A stretch of 18,677 nucleotides of DNA from Spongiicolonus versatilis. Its GTDB lineage: Bacteria > Pseudomonadota > Gammaproteobacteria > Arenicellales > Spongiicolonaceae. The notes under the pieces are model-generated. The model was not told the origin of the DNA. It saw only the letters and a program-made list of their open reading frames with translations, and made no database searches. Positions 15,579-18,677 of this stretch are shown here, in pieces. Position 1 is the first letter of the stretch; every line of letters starts with the position of its first letter. The stretch lies in NCBI GenBank assembly GCA_028286165.1, contig JAPYMU010000116.1:1-18677 (forward strand). Direction: 5' to 3'. Both the position numbers and the translations under genes were made by a program.

Positions 15579-15619
15579 GCGGTTTAAGAAAGCGGGCGGC
15601 GGGGTGGGGCAGGGCGGTT

Positions 15620-16930
15620 TCAGCAGTCCAGCGTCCGCTCGCGCTCCCAATCGGTGAGGGCGGCGGCGTAACTGTTCCATTCTTTCTGCTTAAGCGCACA
15701 ATAACTGTCGATGAGTTTGTCGCCGAAGGCGCCGCGCAGGATTTTGCTTTTACCGGTGAGACGGATGGCGTCGAGCAGGTTCAAGGGGAGTTTTTTTGCA
15801 TCGCGGGCCAAGTGGCCTTCGGTGTACATGTTGATGTCCAGGCGCTTGCCGGGGTCGCGCTTGCGGGCGAGGCCGTCCAGGCCGGCGGCGAGGACGCCGG
15901 CCTGCAGCAGGTAGGGGTTGGCGGCGCCGTCCATCAGGCGCAACTCAAAGCGGCCGGCGTCGGGAATGCGCACCATGTGGGTGCGGTTGTTGCCGGAATA
16001 ACTGACCGCGTTGGGCGACCAGGTGGCGCCGGAAACGGTGCGCGGGGCGTTGATGCGCTTGTAACTGTTGACCGTGGGGTTGAAGATGGAGCACAGCGCA
16101 TCGGCGTTGTGGATGATGCCGCCGAGAAAATGGTAGGCGGTTTGCGACAGGCCCATGGCATCGCGTTTGGAGAGAAAAAGATTTTTGCGGCCGGCGGCGT
16201 CCCACAGCGAAACATGGGCGTGGCAGCCGTTGCCGGTGAGATGCGCAAAAGGCTTGGGCATGAAAGTCGCGCGCAGGCCGTGCTTCTCGGCGATGGACTT
16301 CACCATGAATTTGAAAAACACATGGCGGTCGGCGGTCACCAGGCAGTCGGCGTAGCCCCAGTTCATTTCAAACTGGCCGTTGGCGTCCTCGTGGTCGTTC
16401 TGGTAGGGGGCCCAGCCGAGGCCGGCCATGGCATCGCAAATTTCGGCAATCACATCATAACGGCGCATCAGCGCGGACTGGTCGTAGCACGGTTTTTCCT
16501 GCGCGTCGCGCGCATCGGACACCGCGCTGCCATCGCTGTTGAGGAGAAAATACTCGCACTCCACGCCGCTTTTCATGCGCACTTTGCGCGCCGCCGCCGC
16601 CTTGATTTGCCGCTTCAACGCCGGCCGCGGCGAGTCCTCCACCGGCGCGCCGCGCATCCACAAATCGGCGGCCAGCCAGCCGACCTCCGGCCGCCACGGC
16701 AGTTGAATTAAACTGCCGGGGTCGGGAATGGCGAACATGTCCGGGTCGGCCGGCGTCATGTCCAGCCACACCGCAAAGCCGGCGAAACCGGCGCCTTCTT
16801 TTTGCATCGCGCCGATGGCCGCGGCCGGCACCAGTTTGGCCCGCAGCACGCCGAACAGGTCGACGAAACTCACCAGAAAATATTTGATTTTTTTCTGCCG
16901 GGCGACGGCACTGAGGTTTGCGGCGGCCAT
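15620..16930 (-). CDS. glnT: GlnT-type glutamine synthetase (type III glutamate-ammonia ligase / GmaS-like)
   Basis: An ATP-dependent ligase joining ammonia, or possibly an amine such as methylamine, to glutamate. It has 436 residues. The glutamine synthetase ATP signature KPFAHLTGNGCHAHVS is at 226-241. Other active-site blocks are GVECEYF (122-128, usually with Pro in place of Cys), NGQFEMN (184-190), NNRTHMVRIP and the metal-site FELRLMDGAANPYL. The opening KIKYFLVSFVDLFG and the end LTDWERERTLD resemble the GlnT group found with glxBCD genes, and more distantly GmaS, gamma-glutamylmethylamide synthetase. It starts 2 bases after the stop of the 120-residue gene, so it belongs to that operon. 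Glutamine synthetase versus GmaS activity cannot be settled by eye. Confidence 0.9.
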   Translation of the reverse strand: MAAANLSAVARQKKIKYFLVSFVDLFGVLRAKLVPAAAIGAMQKEGAGFAGFAVWLDMTPADPDMFAIPDPGSLIQLPWRPEVGWLAADLWMRGAPVEDSPRPALKRQIKAAAARKVRMKSGVECEYFLLNSDGSAVSDARDAQEKPCYDQSALMRRYDVIAEICDAMAGLGWAPYQNDHEDANGQFEMNWGYADCLVTADRHVFFKFMVKSIAEKHGLRATFMPKPFAHLTGNGCHAHVSLWDAAGRKNLFLSKRDAMGLSQTAYHFLGGIIHNADALCSIFNPTVNSYKRINAPRTVSGATWSPNAVSYSGNNRTHMVRIPDAGRFELRLMDGAANPYLLQAGVLAAGLDGLARKRDPGKRLDINMYTEGHLARDAKKLPLNLLDAIRLTGKSKILRGAFGDKLIDSYCALKQKEWNSYAAALTDWERERTLDC

Positions 16931-16932
16931 GG

Positions 16933-17295
16933 TCAGAATTTTGCGTAGGCTTTTTTCAAGTCCACCAGCGGATGCCTGGGGGACATCTGGAACTTTACCA
17001 GCAATTCGCGCGCCAGCATGTCGCGGTCCTGCTGGTTGCCGGGCAGTTTAATGCCGGCCGGCACCGTCACCCAGCCGTTGATGTTGCGGTCAAAAACCGC
17101 CGGGCGGCCGTCCTCGTAGCCGAGGTGCACATCCTCCAGCCAATTCAGGTCCTGCCAGCCCATCACCTCCATGTATTTTTTCAAAAACGGCGTCAGCCGC
17201 GCGTAGTCCGGCAGCAGGTTCACATCGTAGCGGTAGCCGATGTGCTGGCCGATTTCCTGTTCGCGAGTGGCGGGGGTTTTGGGCTTGTCGGACAT
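16933..17295 (-). CDS. Conserved-looking protein of unknown function, 120 residues
   Basis: Not recognised. A soluble acidic/basic mixed protein with no signal peptide, no membrane segment and no cysteine. It has an aromatic-rich middle (YMEVMGWQDLNWLEDVHLGY, 41-60), a segment FDRNINGWVTVPAGIKLPGN (68-87), and a Lys-rich end. Codon use matches its neighbours. It lies between the glutamate-synthase-like gene (71-base gap) and glnT (2-base gap), all on one strand, which suggests a small accessory or adaptor protein of the glutamine/glutamate chemistry. The ATG at 17295 is the first in the frame; no ribosome site is obvious. Confidence 0.75.
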   Translation of the reverse strand: MSDKPKTPATREQEIGQHIGYRYDVNLLPDYARLTPFLKKYMEVMGWQDLNWLEDVHLGYEDGRPAVFDRNINGWVTVPAGIKLPGNQQDRDMLARELLVKFQMSPRHPLVDLKKAYAKF

Positions 17296-17366
17296 GACCG
17301 GGTATTAGAACACGTAATTGAGCGCGGGGGAAACTTCCGGCTCGTGGTCTTTGCGGGCGATGGTGC

Positions 17367-18677
17367 TCAGTAGCGGCTCATGTCGGGCCGGCCGACGGTG
17401 TGCTGCGAGCCGGCCAGGGGCACCATGGCCAGCGCCGAGGCTTCCATGGTGAGGGCGGCGAGGTCCTCCGGTTCCAGCGAATGCACGTCGGTTTTGCCGC
17501 AGGCGCGCGCCATCATCTGGCATTCAATGGTCAGGCAGTGCAAAAAGTTATACACCCGCTCGGCGGCGGCGTCCGGGTCCAGGCGCTTGCGCAACTCCGG
17601 ATCCTGGGTGGTGACGCCCACCGGGCATCTGCCGGTGTGGCAGTGGTAACAGTAGCCGGCCTCCACGCCCACCTCTTTGGGGTAGTCGGCTTCGGCGATG
17701 TCCTTGTTGCAGTTGAGGGCGATGAGCACCGAGTGGCCGATGGCCACGGCATCGGCGCCGAGGGCGAGGGCCTTGGCGATGTCCACACCGTTGCGGATGC
17801 CGCCGGCGTAGACCAGGGAAATCTCGCCGCTCTTGCCCACATCGTCCAGCGCCTTGCGCGCCTGGCGGATGGCGGCAATGCCGGGGACGCCGGTGTCCTC
17901 GGTGGCCAGGTGCGGGCCGGCGCCGGTGCCGCCTTCCATGCCGTCCATGTAAATGACGTCGGGGTCGGTCTTGGCGGCCATGCGCACGTCGTCATAGACG
18001 CGCGCCGCGCCGAGTTTAAGTTGGACCGGGATTTCCCAGTTGGTGGCCTCGCGGATTTCCTGAATCTTCAGCGCCAGGTCGTCGGGGCCCAGCCAGTCCG
18101 GGTGGCGCGCCGGTGAACGCTGGTCAATGCCGGCCGGCAGCGAGCGCATCTCGGCCACCTGGTCGGTGACTTTCTGGCCCATAAGGTGGCCGCCGAGGCC
18201 GACCTTGCAGCCCTGGCCGATGAAAAACTCGCAGGCGTCGGCGAGGCGCAGGTGGTGGGGGTTGAAACCGTAGCGCGACTGGATGCACTGGTAGAACCAC
18301 TTGGTGGAGTAGCGGCGCTCGTCGGGAATCATGCCGCCCTCGCCGGAGCAGGTGGCGGTGCCGGCCATGGTGGCGCCGCGGGCGAGGGCGGTTTTGGCCT
18401 CGTAACTGAGCGCGCCGAAACTCATGCCGGTGACATAGACCGGAATGTCCAGTTCCAGCGGCCGCTTGGCGCGCGGACCGAGGATGGTTTTGGTCTCGCA
18501 TTTTTCGCGGTAGCCCTCAATGACAAAGCGGGTGAGGGTGCCGGGCAGAAAGGTGAGGTCGTCCCAACTGGGGATTTTCTTGAACAGCGAAAACCCGCGC
18601 ATGCGGTAACGGCCGAGTTCGGCCTTGATGTGGATGTCGTTGATGACCTCCGGCGGGAAGATGAAACTGCGGCCGAG
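17367..18677 (-). CDS. Glutamate-synthase-like FMN/Fe-S protein (GlxD/MgsC type), partial
   Basis: Homologue of the FMN- and Fe-S-binding domain of glutamate synthase, as in GlxD or the N-methylglutamate synthase subunit MgsC. Visible blocks are TGMSFGALS, CSGEGGM, QLKLGAARVYDD, MDGMEGGTGAGP, the FMN-phosphate region VYAGGIRNG to GADAVAIGH, and a cysteine cluster CYHCHTGRCPVGV for an iron-sulfur centre. The frame is open to the window edge. The 25 codons before the ATG at 18602 read like the family (PPEVINDIHIKAELGRYRMRGF), so the true start lies outside and 18602 is internal. Partner subunits (class II amidotransferase and GXGXG proteins) would be expected further right. A possible lost C-terminal tail lies at 17305-17369. 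Confidence 0.93.
   Translation of the reverse strand, partial: LGRSFIFPPEVINDIHIKAELGRYRMRGFSLFKKIPSWDDLTFLPGTLTRFVIEGYREKCETKTILGPRAKRPLELDIPVYVTGMSFGALSYEAKTALARGATMAGTATCSGEGGMIPDERRYSTKWFYQCIQSRYGFNPHHLRLADACEFFIGQGCKVGLGGHLMGQKVTDQVAEMRSLPAGIDQRSPARHPDWLGPDDLALKIQEIREATNWEIPVQLKLGAARVYDDVRMAAKTDPDVIYMDGMEGGTGAGPHLATEDTGVPGIAAIRQARKALDDVGKSGEISLVYAGGIRNGVDIAKALALGADAVAIGHSVLIALNCNKDIAEADYPKEVGVEAGYCYHCHTGRCPVGVTTQDPELRKRLDPDAAAERVYNFLHCLTIECQMMARACGKTDVHSLEPEDLAALTMEASALAMVPLAGSQHTVGRPDMSRY

Noticed and set aside
15560..16711. Open frame of 383 residues on the plus strand
   Set aside because: Opposite glnT, which has full family motifs; no motif or start signal of its own.
1..18677. CRISPR arrays, rRNA genes or riboswitches
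   Set aside because: No regularly spaced repeat array, no rRNA conserved blocks and no recognisable riboswitch core on either strand.

Overview
The window is high-GC chromosomal DNA, most likely from a gammaproteobacterium or a close proteobacterial relative. The left end carries the tRNA-Gly(GCC)/tRNA-Cys(GCA)/tRNA-Leu(UAA) trio, in the same order as E. coli glyW-cysT-leuZ. It is followed at once by surE-pcm-yqaA-type-nlpD, the stress/envelope operon that in gammaproteobacteria normally ends in rpoS. Here rpoS is absent.

Layout, plus strand. 1-281: three tRNAs with a possible stable-RNA -10 box at the window edge. 299-3053: surE, pcm, a VTT/DedA (YqaA-type) membrane protein and nlpD, tightly packed. 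3054-3257: a 204-base gap with degenerate repeats and a TATACT box. 3258-7993: an AMP-forming acyl-CoA synthetase and three branched-chain-amino-acid-type (HAAT) ABC transporter genes (livG, livH, livM types). The livF ATPase and livK binding protein that usually complete such a set are not here. 8033-9596: a two-gene restriction-modification cassette, a beta-class TSPPY DNA methyltransferase and a MvaI/BcnI-type endonuclease. It sits exactly where the liv cluster breaks off and has lower GC in places.

Layout, minus strand (transcribed right to left, 18677 to 9600). A glutamate-synthase-like FMN/Fe-S protein (GlxD/MgsC type) that runs off the right edge, a 120-residue protein of unknown function, and a GlnT-type glutamine synthetase. 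After a 77-base gap with a promoter-like element come four genes for an Opp/Yej-type ABC importer: fused double ATPase, periplasmic binding protein, and two permeases. These four overlap by 1 to 4 bases and must be translationally coupled.

Working picture. The minus strand looks like a nitrogen acquisition and assimilation block, with peptide/opine/amine-type uptake next to glutamine/glutamate-type chemistry. The plus strand joins a conserved housekeeping operon to a carboxylate/amino-acid uptake and CoA-activation set. That set appears to have been truncated at the point where the restriction-modification cassette lies. All family assignments are by eye from motifs. Substrates of both transporters are unknown.
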